Positions 1-7,291 of a DNA stretch of 9,096 nucleotides are shown here, piece after piece (within the stretch, counting starts at the first letter, position 1; each line of letters opens with the position of its first letter). Position numbers and translations under genes: made by a program. The notes beneath the pieces were generated by a model. It ran no database searches and was not told where the DNA came from. It worked only from the letters and a program-made list of their open reading frames with translations. Origin of the DNA: Pseudomonadales bacterium (lineage in GTDB: Bacteria; Pseudomonadota; Gammaproteobacteria; Steroidobacterales; Steroidobacteraceae); contig JAGRJB010000294.1 in NCBI GenBank assembly GCA_020442965.1, forward strand, positions 1 to 9,096. The letters run 5' to 3'.

Positions 1-501
1 GGCATCGGCGACACGATCCGCGTCTCCCTCACACCCGAGCCCGGCGGTGATCGCACCCAGGAAGTGATCGTCGCTCAGGAAATCCTGCAGACCATGGGCC
101 TGCGTTCATTCACGCCGATGGTTGTCGCCTGCCCCGGTTGCGGCCGAACGACCAGCACGTATTTTCAGGAACTGGCGCGGTCGATTCAATCGCACATCCG
201 GCATCGCATGCCGCAATGGCGCGCGCAATTCACGGGCGTCGAGGATATGACGGTCGCTGTAATGGGCTGCGTCGTGAACGGTCCTGGCGAGAGCAAACAC
301 GCCAACATCGGTATTTCCCTGCCTGGCACGGGCGAACGGCCGGTAGCGCCGGTCTATGAGGACGGCGCGAAGACCGTGACGCTCAAGGGCGAGCGTATCG
401 CAGCCGAATTTCAGGAATTGGTGGAGCGGTACGTCGAACGCACTTACGTCCGACGTACCGTCGCAGCGTCACAACCGGCAGCGAGCGAGGTGGTATCATG
501 A
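1..501 (+). CDS. ispG: 4-hydroxy-3-methylbut-2-enyl-diphosphate synthase, C-terminal part (5' end outside window)
   Basis: IspG (GcpE) is a cytosolic 4Fe-4S enzyme of the MEP isoprenoid pathway that reductively converts MEcPP to HMBPP. The reading frame is open from base 1 to the TGA at 499-501, so only the C-terminal 166 codons are present. It begins with [18 protein letters not shown], typical of the end of the TIM-barrel part. The iron-sulfur domain is complete: Cys codons at 130-132 and 139-141 (CPGC), a third at 268-270 in [10 protein letters not shown], and the Glu ligand at 289-291. The stretch [17 protein letters not shown] resembles the IspG form of betaproteobacteria and Xanthomonas-like bacteria rather than the shorter E. 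coli form. An ATG at 64 inside the frame is internal, not a start. The stop overlaps the next gene's start by ATGA, which suggests translational coupling. Identity is secure. Confidence 0.96.
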   Translation, partial: GIGDTIRVSLTPEPGGDRTQEVIVAQEILQTMGLRSFTPMVVACPGCGRTTSTYFQELARSIQSHIRHRMPQWRAQFTGVEDMTVAVMGCVVNGPGESKHANIGISLPGTGERPVAPVYEDGAKTVTLKGERIAAEFQELVERYVERTYVRRTVAASQPAASEVVS

Positions 502-833
502 ACTCACTAACGACCCAGAAATGCGTTCCGTGCGAGGGCGGCGTGACGCCGCTCACTCGCGAAGCTGCCGCAGCGCTCATGAACAAGCTGCATCCGCACT
601 GGCGCCTCGCGGAGGACAGCAGCGAAATCCGCCGGACCTTCAGCTTCCCGGATTTTTTTCACACGATGAGCTTCGTCAACGCGCTGGCGCATATCGCCAA
701 TAGCGAAGATCACCATCCGGACCTCGAGATCGGCTATAACTACTGCCGCGTGCGCTACCAGACACACGCGATCAACGGCCTGCACGACAACGATTTCATC
801 TGCGCGGCGAAGATCGATCAGCTACCGGTTTAG
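498..833 (+). CDS. phhB: pterin-4a-carbinolamine dehydratase (4a-hydroxytetrahydrobiopterin dehydratase)
   Basis: This 111-residue protein has the usual length and fold signature of PCD/DCoH. The family dehydrates 4a-hydroxytetrahydropterin to the quinonoid dihydropterin and so recycles the cofactor of aromatic amino acid hydroxylases. Visible motifs are the active-site HHP at residues 72-74, Tyr80, Thr-His at 89-90 and the GLHDND segment at 94-99, in the order expected for the family (HHP, aromatic, TH, D). The residue four before the first His is Asn, where the classical motif favours an acidic residue. The start ATG at 498 has a GAGG ribosome binding site at 487-490 and overlaps the ispG stop. 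No phenylalanine hydroxylase gene is in view, so the role here could be general pterin recycling; members of this family are also found in genomes lacking a hydroxylase. The 3' end overlaps the convergent transporter gene by 12 bp. Confidence 0.92.
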   Translation: MNSLTTQKCVPCEGGVTPLTREAAAALMNKLHPHWRLAEDSSEIRRTFSFPDFFHTMSFVNALAHIANSEDHHPDLEIGYNYCRVRYQTHAINGLHDNDFICAAKIDQLPV

Positions 834-1694
834 GTCGCGCGCCTGCCGCAACAGCAGCACACCGGCCGCGATCACGATGCCGGCGCCGAGTAAGGTGCGC
901 AGCTGCGGTGCCTTGCCCCACACCGATAGATCGATCAGCACGCCCCAGACCAGGGCAGTGTATTCGAGCGGCGCAACACTCGCCGCGGGCGCGCGTTGGA
1001 ATGCGACCGTCACACAATACTGAGCGATCGTGCCGAACACGGCGATCGCCGCGAGGATCGGCCAGTCGACAGAGCGAATCGGCAGCCAACCTGGCGCAGC
1101 TAGCGCAAGCGCACCGAACGCCATCACCAGAATCAGCCAGAACATCATTGAATGGGTACTGTCCGTACGGCCGATCACTTTCACCAGCACGGCTGTCAAC
1201 GCGTATGCCACAGCGGTACCCAGTATCGCCAGGCCGCCCAGGCTCACGAAGCCCGTGCCACGCGGATTGAGCGCAACCAGTACTCCCACAAATCCGATCG
1301 CAACGGCCAGCCACTGCGCCCGGACGACCCGCTCACCTAACAATACGACCGACAGAGTGGTGACGATCAACGGCGCCACGAAGAAAATCGAATAAGTTTC
1401 GGCGAGGCCCAGGGTCTTGAGGCCAAAGCTGAAGAGCACCATCATGGCGACCGACAGCACACCACGGAGCAGTTGCAACGCCCAGCGAATGCGGATGAGT
1501 TGCCAGAACCCGCCCGCCCACAGACTCCAGACCAGCACCACCGGGAGTGAAACGAGCCCACGCAATGCCGCCACCTGCGACGGCGAGTAGTGGGCTACTA
1601 ACAGCTTCAAGCAGGCGTCGAGCACCGCGAATGCCGCGACAGCGACGAGCATCGCGGCCATTCCGGCCAGTTTGCCATTTTGAATGCCGAACAT
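822..1694 (-). CDS. EamA/DMT-superfamily transporter
   Basis: This 290-residue, strongly hydrophobic protein has about ten membrane segments, roughly at residues 10-32, 40-60, 72-92, 99-119, 125-143, 151-171, 181-200, 211-231, 237-257 and 265-283. They form two five-helix EamA repeats, the usual size for drug/metabolite transporters of the inner membrane. The first repeat carries the typical helix-4 ending with Gly-Glu at 120-121 (VVLLGERV). At the matching place in the second repeat (APLEYTALVWGVLI...WGKAP) the Glu is replaced by Lys. The substrate cannot be inferred; members export metabolites, amino acids or drugs. It lies downstream of the HIRAN-type gene with a 59-bp gap holding a possible promoter, so it may be transcribed separately. 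There is no clear Shine-Dalgarno sequence before the ATG. Confidence 0.88.
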   Translation of the reverse strand: MFGIQNGKLAGMAAMLVAVAAFAVLDACLKLLVAHYSPSQVAALRGLVSLPVVLVWSLWAGGFWQLIRIRWALQLLRGVLSVAMMVLFSFGLKTLGLAETYSIFFVAPLIVTTLSVVLLGERVVRAQWLAVAIGFVGVLVALNPRGTGFVSLGGLAILGTAVAYALTAVLVKVIGRTDSTHSMMFWLILVMAFGALALAAPGWLPIRSVDWPILAAIAVFGTIAQYCVTVAFQRAPAASVAPLEYTALVWGVLIDLSVWGKAPQLRTLLGAGIVIAAGVLLLRQARDLNR

Positions 1695-1730
1695 TCGCGC
1701 ATTGTATGCGCTGGCCCGTTAGTCGGTTAA
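1695..1730 (-). promoter_or_regulatory. possible promoter of the EamA transporter gene, leaderless arrangement
   Basis: On the minus strand, TTAACC (1730-1725) and TACAAT (1706-1701) are separated by 18 bp. The TACAAT box ends only 6 nt before the start codon at 1694, so transcription would begin at or next to the A of the ATG. There is no Shine-Dalgarno sequence in between. The -35 box is weak (4 of 6 matches), so this is tentative. Confidence 0.3.
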
Positions 1731-1753
1731 CCTGTGCTGGGCAAATCCACGAC

Positions 1754-2509
1754 TTAGATAACGATCGGCGAAAAGACCAGCAATTGCATCGGTGTGTAGC
1801 CATCGGGCCAACGGCCGCTCAACTCGATCAACAGCCGCTCGTCGCGAGCCGTTGCGTGGGATTCATTGGCGAGTAGCTCGACCCGCAGCGACAGTCCGGA
1901 GCGCCACACGGGGACCAACTCCGCAACCAGGAACTCTGGCAGCCAGTCGATGAACTCGCCGTTCGCGGTCACTATTTCGACCCGCCGGCGCTTACCACCG
2001 TCCGCTTGCACCAGGTTGACACGTAGCAACTGGCCGACCGTTAACGCGCCGATCGGCGGCGCGCTGCGCGCCGGCCCGGGCGTGAAAAACCGGCAACGGA
2101 ACGCCCCTTCGTGGTCGCCGCGCAAACTTGGTACGGTGACTAACATTTGTGGCGTGTGCAGGCGCGTGGGTACCGCCAGCATGCTCAAGAAATCGGCGGC
2201 ATCGAGGTCCAAACGCCGCGCGCGCAATGCGGCGCGCAAATCATCCGCGCGGTGCAGGTCGAGCGCCGCCAAAAACACCGGGAACAGCGTCTTGGACTGG
2301 TAGCGTTGTGTGAGATTGGGCAGCCCCGGCAACGGGACGACGTGCGTACGTGCGCCGAGATGCAGAGCCCCGCAAGTGTAACCGAAGACATAACGGCCGT
2401 TACTGAACGAGAGCTCTCCAACCGGCACCATGCGGCCGAGATGCTCGGTGACAACGTAAACCGAACGCTTGTCGGCGCCGGTTGCCACCGACACGTGACT
2501 GCTGCGCAT
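1754..2509 (-). CDS. HIRAN-domain-like protein with HipA-N-like N-terminal region, function unknown
   Basis: This 251-residue protein is predicted soluble. Residues about 17-80 (VYVVTEHLGRMVPVGELSF, GRYVFGY, then YQSKTLFPVF) look like the beta-rich module seen at the N-terminus of HipA-like proteins. Residues about 120-215 (MLVTVPSL, AFRCRFF, LLRVNL, FIDWLPEFLVAELVPV) follow the order of a bacterial family that couples this module to a HIRAN domain. The end (RLLIELSGRWPDGYTPM, 225-241) also fits that family from memory. The usual HIRAN core with an Asn-Pro and acidic residue is not visible; QADGGKRRR stands in its place, so this copy is divergent. HIRAN domains in helicase-like proteins bind DNA ends, but a free-standing HIRAN protein has no established role. 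It starts 60 bp after ubiI on the same strand. An inverted repeat lies directly before the ATG, and its inner arm contains the only candidate ribosome binding site (GAGAG). Confidence 0.62.
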   Translation of the reverse strand: MRSSHVSVATGADKRSVYVVTEHLGRMVPVGELSFSNGRYVFGYTCGALHLGARTHVVPLPGLPNLTQRYQSKTLFPVFLAALDLHRADDLRAALRARRLDLDAADFLSMLAVPTRLHTPQMLVTVPSLRGDHEGAFRCRFFTPGPARSAPPIGALTVGQLLRVNLVQADGGKRRRVEIVTANGEFIDWLPEFLVAELVPVWRSGLSLRVELLANESHATARDERLLIELSGRWPDGYTPMQLLVFSPIVI

Positions 2510-2511
2510 GA

Positions 2512-2546
2512 ACTCTCGGATTTCTCACAAATGTGGACCCGAGAGT
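2512..2546 (-). repeat. inverted repeat between ubiI and the HIRAN-type gene
   Basis: CCGAGAGT at 2539-2546 is the exact reverse complement of ACTCTCGG at 2512-2519, with 19 nt between. In the minus-strand transcript this can fold as an 8-bp stem. The arm closest to the HIRAN-type start codon (2509) includes GAGAG, the only sequence there resembling a Shine-Dalgarno. It could gate translation or act as a weak attenuator; no T-run follows, so a standard intrinsic terminator is unlikely. Confidence 0.5.
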
Positions 2547-2569
2547 GTGTCTCATTGGCGACAGTTCTC

Positions 2570-3796
2570 TCAGCGAGCAGCGCGCGGCAACTCGCCACTG
2601 GCGCCGAGCGCGCGCTCGACCAGCAGGCGCTTCGACAGCGCGCTGCGACCTACGATGGGCAGCGCACGCTGTGCGAGCGCTGCAATCGGACCGTGCCCGC
2701 GTGCCAAGAAGCGGTTGAAACCATCCATCGCCGCACTAACGAGCTGCGCCTCGCTGCGGCGCCAGCGCTCGTAGCGGCGCAAAATGCGCATCGCGCCTAT
2801 ATCCTCACCCTCGCGGGTCGCATCCTGCAGCACCTGGACAAGAGCGGCAGCGTCCAGCACGCCAAGATTGACGCCCTGCCCTGCGAGCGGATGCACGACG
2901 TGAGCCGCATCACCCACGAGTGCCACTCGTTCGCGGACATAATCGTCCGCTAGCTGTTTACCAAGATCGAACACTGCGCGATCCGAGGCAAGCGTCAAGG
3001 ATCCGAGAACATCGTCGGAATCCTGGGTCAACTCACGCGCAAATTCCTGCGGCGCGAGCGCCATCAATCGATCGGCCCGCTCGATCGGCACTGACCAGAC
3101 GATTGACGATCGACCGTCGGCCAACGGCAATAAGGCGAGGGTCCCATCGCCCAGGAAGCGCTGCCAAGCAGTGCGCTCGTGAGCGCGCGCAGACGTGACG
3201 ACGGCAACAATCGCGCGCTGCGAGTAATCCGCCGTACTCACGCCGAGATCGGCGAGTGTTCGGACCTGCGAACGACCACCGTCCGCTCCAACGACCAGGC
3301 GCGCGCACAGCCTTGCATCATCCGTCGCGACGGCAACGCCTTGCCTGTCAAAGCCCAGTGACCGTAGCGACCCGGCGTGAAACACCACTCCCGCATCGCA
3401 CGCGGCGCGATACAACGCCCATTGCAGTACACGATTCTCGACGATATGGCCCAGGTTGGGCTCACCGCACTCGTCTGCCGCGAAAGTCAGTGCATCGGCG
3501 CTGCGCGGCGGCACGCTCGCATGCCAAACGATCATGCGCTCGTACGGGCTCAAGCGCCGCGCCCCCACCGCGGGCCATGCTCCGGCTCGCAGCAAGACCT
3601 TCTCGGTGCCGCGCGCCAGCGCAAATACTCTGAGGTCGATGGAATCGTCGGCGCGACTCTCTGGCGGCGGTCGCCGGTCGAGCAGCGCGATGCGTGTTGG
3701 GGGGACGACGCCCTCCGCCGCCAGCAAGGCAGCTACACAACAGCCGACGGGGCCCGCGCCAACTATGACAATGTCGTAGCGTGTAGTTAGCGTCAT
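2570..3796 (-). CDS. ubiI: UbiI-type FAD-dependent monooxygenase of ubiquinone biosynthesis (VisC)
   Basis: This 408-residue class A flavoprotein monooxygenase belongs to the UbiH/UbiF/UbiI family. In E. coli UbiI hydroxylates C5 of the ubiquinone precursor ring, within the soluble Ubi complex. Visible motifs are the FAD Rossmann GAGPVG at 13-18, the GADGGRS motif at 170-176 and the second FAD motif GDAAHVVHPLAGQG at 295-308. I assign UbiI rather than UbiF because of DLRVFALARGTEKVLLRAGAW (54-74), the following YERMIVW (85-91) and NLGHIVEN (114-121), which parallel E. coli VisC/UbiI, and because it directly follows ubiH. The start overlaps the ubiH stop by ATGA. Regiospecificity is inferred: in species with few hydroxylases one enzyme can act on two ring positions, and only two members of this family are visible here. 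Confidence 0.88.
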   Translation of the reverse strand: MTLTTRYDIVIVGAGPVGCCVAALLAAEGVVPPTRIALLDRRPPPESRADDSIDLRVFALARGTEKVLLRAGAWPAVGARRLSPYERMIVWHASVPPRSADALTFAADECGEPNLGHIVENRVLQWALYRAACDAGVVFHAGSLRSLGFDRQGVAVATDDARLCARLVVGADGGRSQVRTLADLGVSTADYSQRAIVAVVTSARAHERTAWQRFLGDGTLALLPLADGRSSIVWSVPIERADRLMALAPQEFARELTQDSDDVLGSLTLASDRAVFDLGKQLADDYVRERVALVGDAAHVVHPLAGQGVNLGVLDAAALVQVLQDATREGEDIGAMRILRRYERWRRSEAQLVSAAMDGFNRFLARGHGPIAALAQRALPIVGRSALSKRLLVERALGASGELPRAAR

Positions 3797-5034
3797 GGCT
3801 CGATCGGGAGGCCGCGCACCAGCCGTGGCATGCGGCCTGCAAAACCCCAGCTCACGCGTGACATGGCGGTCTTCGCCCCGGGTAGCAGATCGAACAACAA
3901 GAGCCCGAGATTGCGCGCTGTCGCGAAGCCCGGCCGATCGTCGGCAAACAACTTGATCAGACTATCGGTGAAACGCGTCATGCCGCGTCGATCCCGCGCG
4001 CGCCAGTCGGAAAACTGCTGCAATACTGCCTGTGCACCAGGGTCGTCGATCCGTTGCGCGAGAATTTCGGCCAGTGTTGTCGCATCCCGCAATCCGAGGT
4101 TGAAGCCTTGACCGGCGACCGGGTGCAGCGCCTGCGCGGCATTGCCAATCAGCGCCGTTCGCATTGCTATCGTGGCATCCGCACGCGTCAGCTTGAGTGG
4201 ATAGGAGCCGCGCCGCCCAACTCGCACCAACCGACCCGCGCGCCAACCAAACGATTGCTGCAACTCACTCAAGAACAACTGGTCCGACAATCGCAGCACC
4301 TCAGCCGCACGTTCGGGCCGTAGCGACCAGACAACGGTATAGCTACCGTCCGGCAGCGGCAACACTGCGAGCGGGCCGGTGCGGGTGAAGCGTTCATACG
4401 CCGTACCGTCGTTAGATCGATCGGCCGCGATGTTGACGACGACGGCGACCTGGTCATAGTCCTCGACCTGGGCGGTCAACCCGCTCGCACTGCGCAACAT
4501 CGATTGGGCACCGTCCGCGGCCACTGCCAGCGCACACGTCACAGCGCGCTTCCCCGCCGCACCCGTGTCAATCGTTAGCCGCACACGCTCGGGCGAGGTG
4601 TCGATCTGCACCGGCCGCGCAGGCGTCAGGACATCGAGGTGGCTCGCGCCGGCGACCGCGGTCCACAGTGCCCGACCGATGATGCGATTCGGTACAACGT
4701 AACCAAACGCATCGATTCGCTGCTCTGCCGCGTCGAGTCGTGCGAAACCGTAGCGCCCCGCGTCCGACACGTGAATCGCCTTGATCGCGGCCGCGTGCGG
4801 TGCCATGTCGTGCCAGACTCCCAGCGCCTCGAATACCTGCCGACTGCCATTCCCGAGTGCGGTGGTCCGATCGTCGAAACTCGGTTGAACCGAGGAATCC
4901 GGGGCAACGCCTTCGATCAACAGCGCTCGCCAGGGCGTACCGCGCAGCGCCAAGGCGAAACTGGCGCCGACCATACCGCCGCCGACGATCACAATATCGT
5001 AGTCAGTCGTGCGAGCAGCGCCGGCAACGCTCAT
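3793..5034 (-). CDS. ubiH: UbiH, 2-polyprenyl-6-methoxyphenol hydroxylase of ubiquinone biosynthesis
   Basis: This 413-residue FAD monooxygenase is about the usual length for UbiH, which hydroxylates C1 of the ring in the aerobic pathway. The dinucleotide-binding motif GGGMVG is at 18-23, the ADG motif at 173-175, and the C-terminal FAD motif GNAAQALHPVAGQGFNLGLRD at 297-317. GN instead of GD at the start of that motif is characteristic of UbiH (the E. coli enzyme also has GNAAQ) and distinguishes it from the neighbouring UbiI. DDRTTALGNGSRQVFEALGVW at 54-74 also matches the UbiH pattern. It shares ATGA overlaps with pepP upstream and ubiI downstream, so the three are very likely one transcript with coupled translation. 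No strong Shine-Dalgarno precedes its ATG, consistent with re-initiation. Confidence 0.92.
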   Translation of the reverse strand: MSVAGAARTTDYDIVIVGGGMVGASFALALRGTPWRALLIEGVAPDSSVQPSFDDRTTALGNGSRQVFEALGVWHDMAPHAAAIKAIHVSDAGRYGFARLDAAEQRIDAFGYVVPNRIIGRALWTAVAGASHLDVLTPARPVQIDTSPERVRLTIDTGAAGKRAVTCALAVAADGAQSMLRSASGLTAQVEDYDQVAVVVNIAADRSNDGTAYERFTRTGPLAVLPLPDGSYTVVWSLRPERAAEVLRLSDQLFLSELQQSFGWRAGRLVRVGRRGSYPLKLTRADATIAMRTALIGNAAQALHPVAGQGFNLGLRDATTLAEILAQRIDDPGAQAVLQQFSDWRARDRRGMTRFTDSLIKLFADDRPGFATARNLGLLLFDLLPGAKTAMSRVSWGFAGRMPRLVRGLPIEP

Positions 5035-6359
5035 CTGCGCGACGCCATCAGCCGCTCGATCTCGTCCGGTTTTTTCGGTGCGTCCGCCGTCAATACCTCA
5101 CAACCGTTCGGTGTGACGACCACATCGTCCTCGATGCGAATTCCGATCCCGCGGAATCGCGGCGCGACGCCCCGTAGACCCGGAGCAATGTAGATGCCCG
5201 GTTCGATCGTCAGGACCATGCCGGGCTCGAGCACGCGCCACTCATCGCCCACCTTGTAATCGCCGACGTCATGCACGTCGAGGCCTAACCAGTGGCCTGT
5301 ACGATGCATGAAATATTTGCGATATGCCTGCTTCTGCTGCAATGGCGCTACGCGGCCCTTCAGCAATCCGAGCCGTATCAGCCCCTGCGTGACAACCTTG
5401 ACCGCCGCGTCGTGCGGAGCGTTCCAGTGTGCGCCTGGTTTGACGGCGGCGATCGCTGCCTGATTGGCCTCGAGCACCACGTCGTAGACAGCCCGCTGCT
5501 GCCGCGAGAACTTGCCGTTGACGGGAAACGTGCGCGTGATATCCGACGCATAGCAGCCAACTTCACAACCCGCATCGATCAACACGAGATCGCCGTCGCG
5601 CAGCGGCGCGTCATTCTCGTGATAGTGGAGAATGCAGCCGTTCGCGCCGCCGCCAACAATTGGGTAGTAGGACGTCTCACAATGGTGGCGCCCGAACTCA
5701 TGTAACAGTTCGGCCATCACCTCGTATTCGTTGCGCCCCGGCTTGACGAAGCGCATAGCCCGGACGTGTGCGCTGGCCGCAACCCGCGCGGACTCGCGCA
5801 TCAAGACGAGTTCGGCGCGCGTCTTGTACAGGCGCATATCGTGCAGCACGTGATCGAGCGCCACCATCTCCTGCGGCGCGTGACGCCCATCGCGCGCCTG
5901 AGTACGCAACCCGTTCACCCAACCGACGACGCGCTGGTCGAATTCCGGGTGTGTCCCCATCGCGTAGTACACGCGCGCCTGATTCTCGAGCAGGCCCGGC
6001 AGGATTTCATCGATATCGCTGATCGGAAACGAGTCGTCGGCGGCAAAGTCCCGGGTTGCACCGGCGGGACCCGCGCGCTTGCCATCCCAGGTCTCCCGGT
6101 CGGGGTCGCGATCGCGCACGAACAGCAGATACTCACCGTGCGGTCTCCCGGGGACCAGCACTGCAACGGCTTCGGGCTCACCGAACCCGGTCAGATAGTG
6201 AAAATCACTGTCCTGACGATAAGGATAGTGAACATCGCTATTGCGAACACGCGCCGGTGCGGCCGGAACGATCGCGATCGAATCGCGCCCCATCTGGCGC
6301 ATCAGCGTGCGCCGGCGGCGAGCGTATTCTTCTTTAGGTAAGGAATGTCGGACGGCCAT
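5031..6359 (-). CDS. pepP: Xaa-Pro aminopeptidase (aminopeptidase P II)
   Basis: This 442-residue protein has the two-domain build of PepP: an N-terminal aminopeptidase P domain (about 1-175) and a C-terminal pita-bread metallopeptidase domain. It releases an N-terminal residue that precedes proline, in the cytoplasm, with two manganese ions. All five expected metal ligands are visible: Asp262 (LVLIDAG), Asp273 (ASDITRTFP), His356 (HRTGHWLGLDVHD), Glu386 (MVLTIEPGIY) and Glu410 (GIRIEDD). Spacing is close to E. coli PepP (260, 271, 354, 383, 406). The start with EEYARRRRTLMRQMG is the typical family N-terminus; the Shine-Dalgarno is weak. It lies 29 bp after the YgfB-family gene and overlaps ubiH by ATGA, the conserved gammaproteobacterial order. 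Its link to ubiquinone synthesis is by location only. Confidence 0.95.
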   Translation of the reverse strand: MAVRHSLPKEEYARRRRTLMRQMGRDSIAIVPAAPARVRNSDVHYPYRQDSDFHYLTGFGEPEAVAVLVPGRPHGEYLLFVRDRDPDRETWDGKRAGPAGATRDFAADDSFPISDIDEILPGLLENQARVYYAMGTHPEFDQRVVGWVNGLRTQARDGRHAPQEMVALDHVLHDMRLYKTRAELVLMRESARVAASAHVRAMRFVKPGRNEYEVMAELLHEFGRHHCETSYYPIVGGGANGCILHYHENDAPLRDGDLVLIDAGCEVGCYASDITRTFPVNGKFSRQQRAVYDVVLEANQAAIAAVKPGAHWNAPHDAAVKVVTQGLIRLGLLKGRVAPLQQKQAYRKYFMHRTGHWLGLDVHDVGDYKVGDEWRVLEPGMVLTIEPGIYIAPGLRGVAPRFRGIGIRIEDDVVVTPNGCEVLTADAPKKPDEIERLMASRR

Positions 6360-6388
6360 CGAAATGCCATATGCACCAGCAGCGGAGC

Positions 6389-6949
6389 CTAATGCATGGT
6401 CGCATGCGGCTCCAACTGCGGATCGCGCCGTTCGGCGGCCAACTCTATGAAGAGCAACTGCGCCGCGACCCGCACAAACTCGACCACCTCGGCGAATGCC
6501 GCCTCATTGGTTTCGGCGTCCTCGCTGTCATCCACCGCAACCTGCGTGATCTGGCTGAAATCCGCGACGATCTCCTGCGCTTGCGGCGAAACGGAACCGG
6601 GATCCGGCATCGGACCGGAACCTAGGCCATAGAGGAAGCCCTGGCACCAGAGTCCCAACGCTGCGGTTCGGTCACCGAGAGCCACCTCGTCGCCTGGCAA
6701 CAGCAGATCGAAACCTGACAGTGCGCTTCCGAGCGCCTGAACAGTGGCCTGGTATACCTCGCGCAGCGTCGCGGGTGCATCCGCGTCCGGCAGCTTGTCC
6801 GGCAAAATCTCGATGAGCCAGTCCCGCAATCGATACGTCGAGGAAACACAGAGCGCGCCGGCAAGCGTGCCGTGCGCCTCCGGGGCGTCGGGCAAGGCGC
6901 GCGCATCGTGCAGGGCATGGACGAATTGCTCGAAAGTCACCGGCAGCAT
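6389..6949 (-). CDS. ygfB: YgfB/UPF0149 family protein
   Basis: This protein of 186 residues from the ATG at 6949 matches the UPF0149/YgfB family: an early PEAHGTLAGALC (like PAEMHGLISGMIC in E. coli), a central GLWCQGFLYGLG (like GWVNHFLLGLG), a DSEDAETNEAAF acidic stretch and EVVEFVRVAAQLLF (like EEIIEYVRVAALL). It is small and acidic, with no signal peptide. Its biochemical role in most species is unresolved; in Pseudomonas a homologue has been linked to regulation of an ampD-type gene. A TTG at 6967 would add six residues (MRHNPL), but I prefer the ATG because the family needs few residues before the first helix. It is the first gene of the minus-strand cluster with pepP and diverges from the zapB-like/zapA pair, as in many gammaproteobacteria. 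Confidence 0.88.
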   Translation of the reverse strand: MLPVTFEQFVHALHDARALPDAPEAHGTLAGALCVSSTYRLRDWLIEILPDKLPDADAPATLREVYQATVQALGSALSGFDLLLPGDEVALGDRTAALGLWCQGFLYGLGSGPMPDPGSVSPQAQEIVADFSQITQVAVDDSEDAETNEAAFAEVVEFVRVAAQLLFIELAAERRDPQLEPHATMH

Positions 6950-6999
6950 CAGTGGATTATGCCGCAATTGCCCGCGCGGATAGCGTGCGACTCCTATAA

Positions 7000-7029
7000 T
7001 TGACCGTCATCGGAATCGGACCCTATAGT
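7000..7029 (+). promoter_or_regulatory. probable sigma-70 promoter of the zapB-like/zapA operon
   Basis: TTGACC at 7000-7005 and TATAGT at 7024-7029 are separated by 18 bp, placing the transcription start near 7036 and leaving a leader of about 25 nt. A second AT-rich box, TATAAT at 6995-7000, overlaps the -35 but has no -35 of its own at proper distance. Position in the divergent gap before the first plus-strand gene supports the call. Confidence 0.55.
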
Positions 7030-7060
7030 TCGACCTATACAAGACCATGAGCGAGCAACC

Positions 7061-7291
7061 ATGACCGAGCAGAACATCGCGAGCTTCGATACCGACCTCA
7101 AGCGCCTCGAATCGCGCGTCGATGAACTGCTGGTACAGCTCGCCGCCTTGCGTGAGGAGAATCACGCGCTGCGGCAGCGACAGGAATCTTTGGCGCAGGA
7201 GCGCTCTGTGCTGGCCCAGAAGAACGACCAGGTCAGAGCGCGAGTCGAAGCGATGGTAGGCCGGCTCAAGACGATGGAGCACTCGACATGA
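7061..7291 (+). CDS. small ZapB-like coiled-coil protein (TIGR02449 type) encoded before zapA
   Basis: This 76-residue protein is almost wholly a predicted coiled coil: heptad-like spacing of Leu, Val and Ala through LKRLESRVDELLVQLAALREENHALRQ (residues about 13-39) and on to the end, with many Glu, Arg and Gln. It belongs to the small family often found immediately before zapA in gammaproteobacteria and sometimes annotated as cell division protein ZapB. True E. coli ZapB is a similar antiparallel coiled coil that bridges the Z-ring, via ZapA, to MatP. A shared function is inferred from build and location, not from clear sequence identity. The ATG at 7061 is preceded by a modest GAGCGAG. It overlaps zapA by ATGA, with zapA's GGAG ribosome binding site inside this frame, so production of the two is likely coupled. 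Confidence 0.82.
   Translation: MTEQNIASFDTDLKRLESRVDELLVQLAALREENHALRQRQESLAQERSVLAQKNDQVRARVEAMVGRLKTMEHST

Noticed and set aside
1030..1395. 121-codon plus-strand frame opposite the EamA transporter gene
   Set aside because: Shadow frame rich in Thr, Ala, Arg and Pro; the opposite strand encodes a clear ten-helix transporter.
2147..2953. 268-codon open frame on the plus strand across the HIRAN-type gene and ubiI 3' end
   Set aside because: It is antisense to two well-supported genes, has the Arg/Ala/His-rich composition of a GC-rich shadow frame and shows no recognisable domain.
5766..6341. 191-codon plus-strand frame opposite pepP
   Set aside because: pepP is certain, with all five metal ligands. 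The antisense frame matches no family and reflects third-position GC bias.
6950..6967. TTG at 6967 as the start of the YgfB-family protein
   Set aside because: It adds only MRHNPL, which is not conserved in the family, and the ATG at 6949 is the more usual codon. It remains possible.
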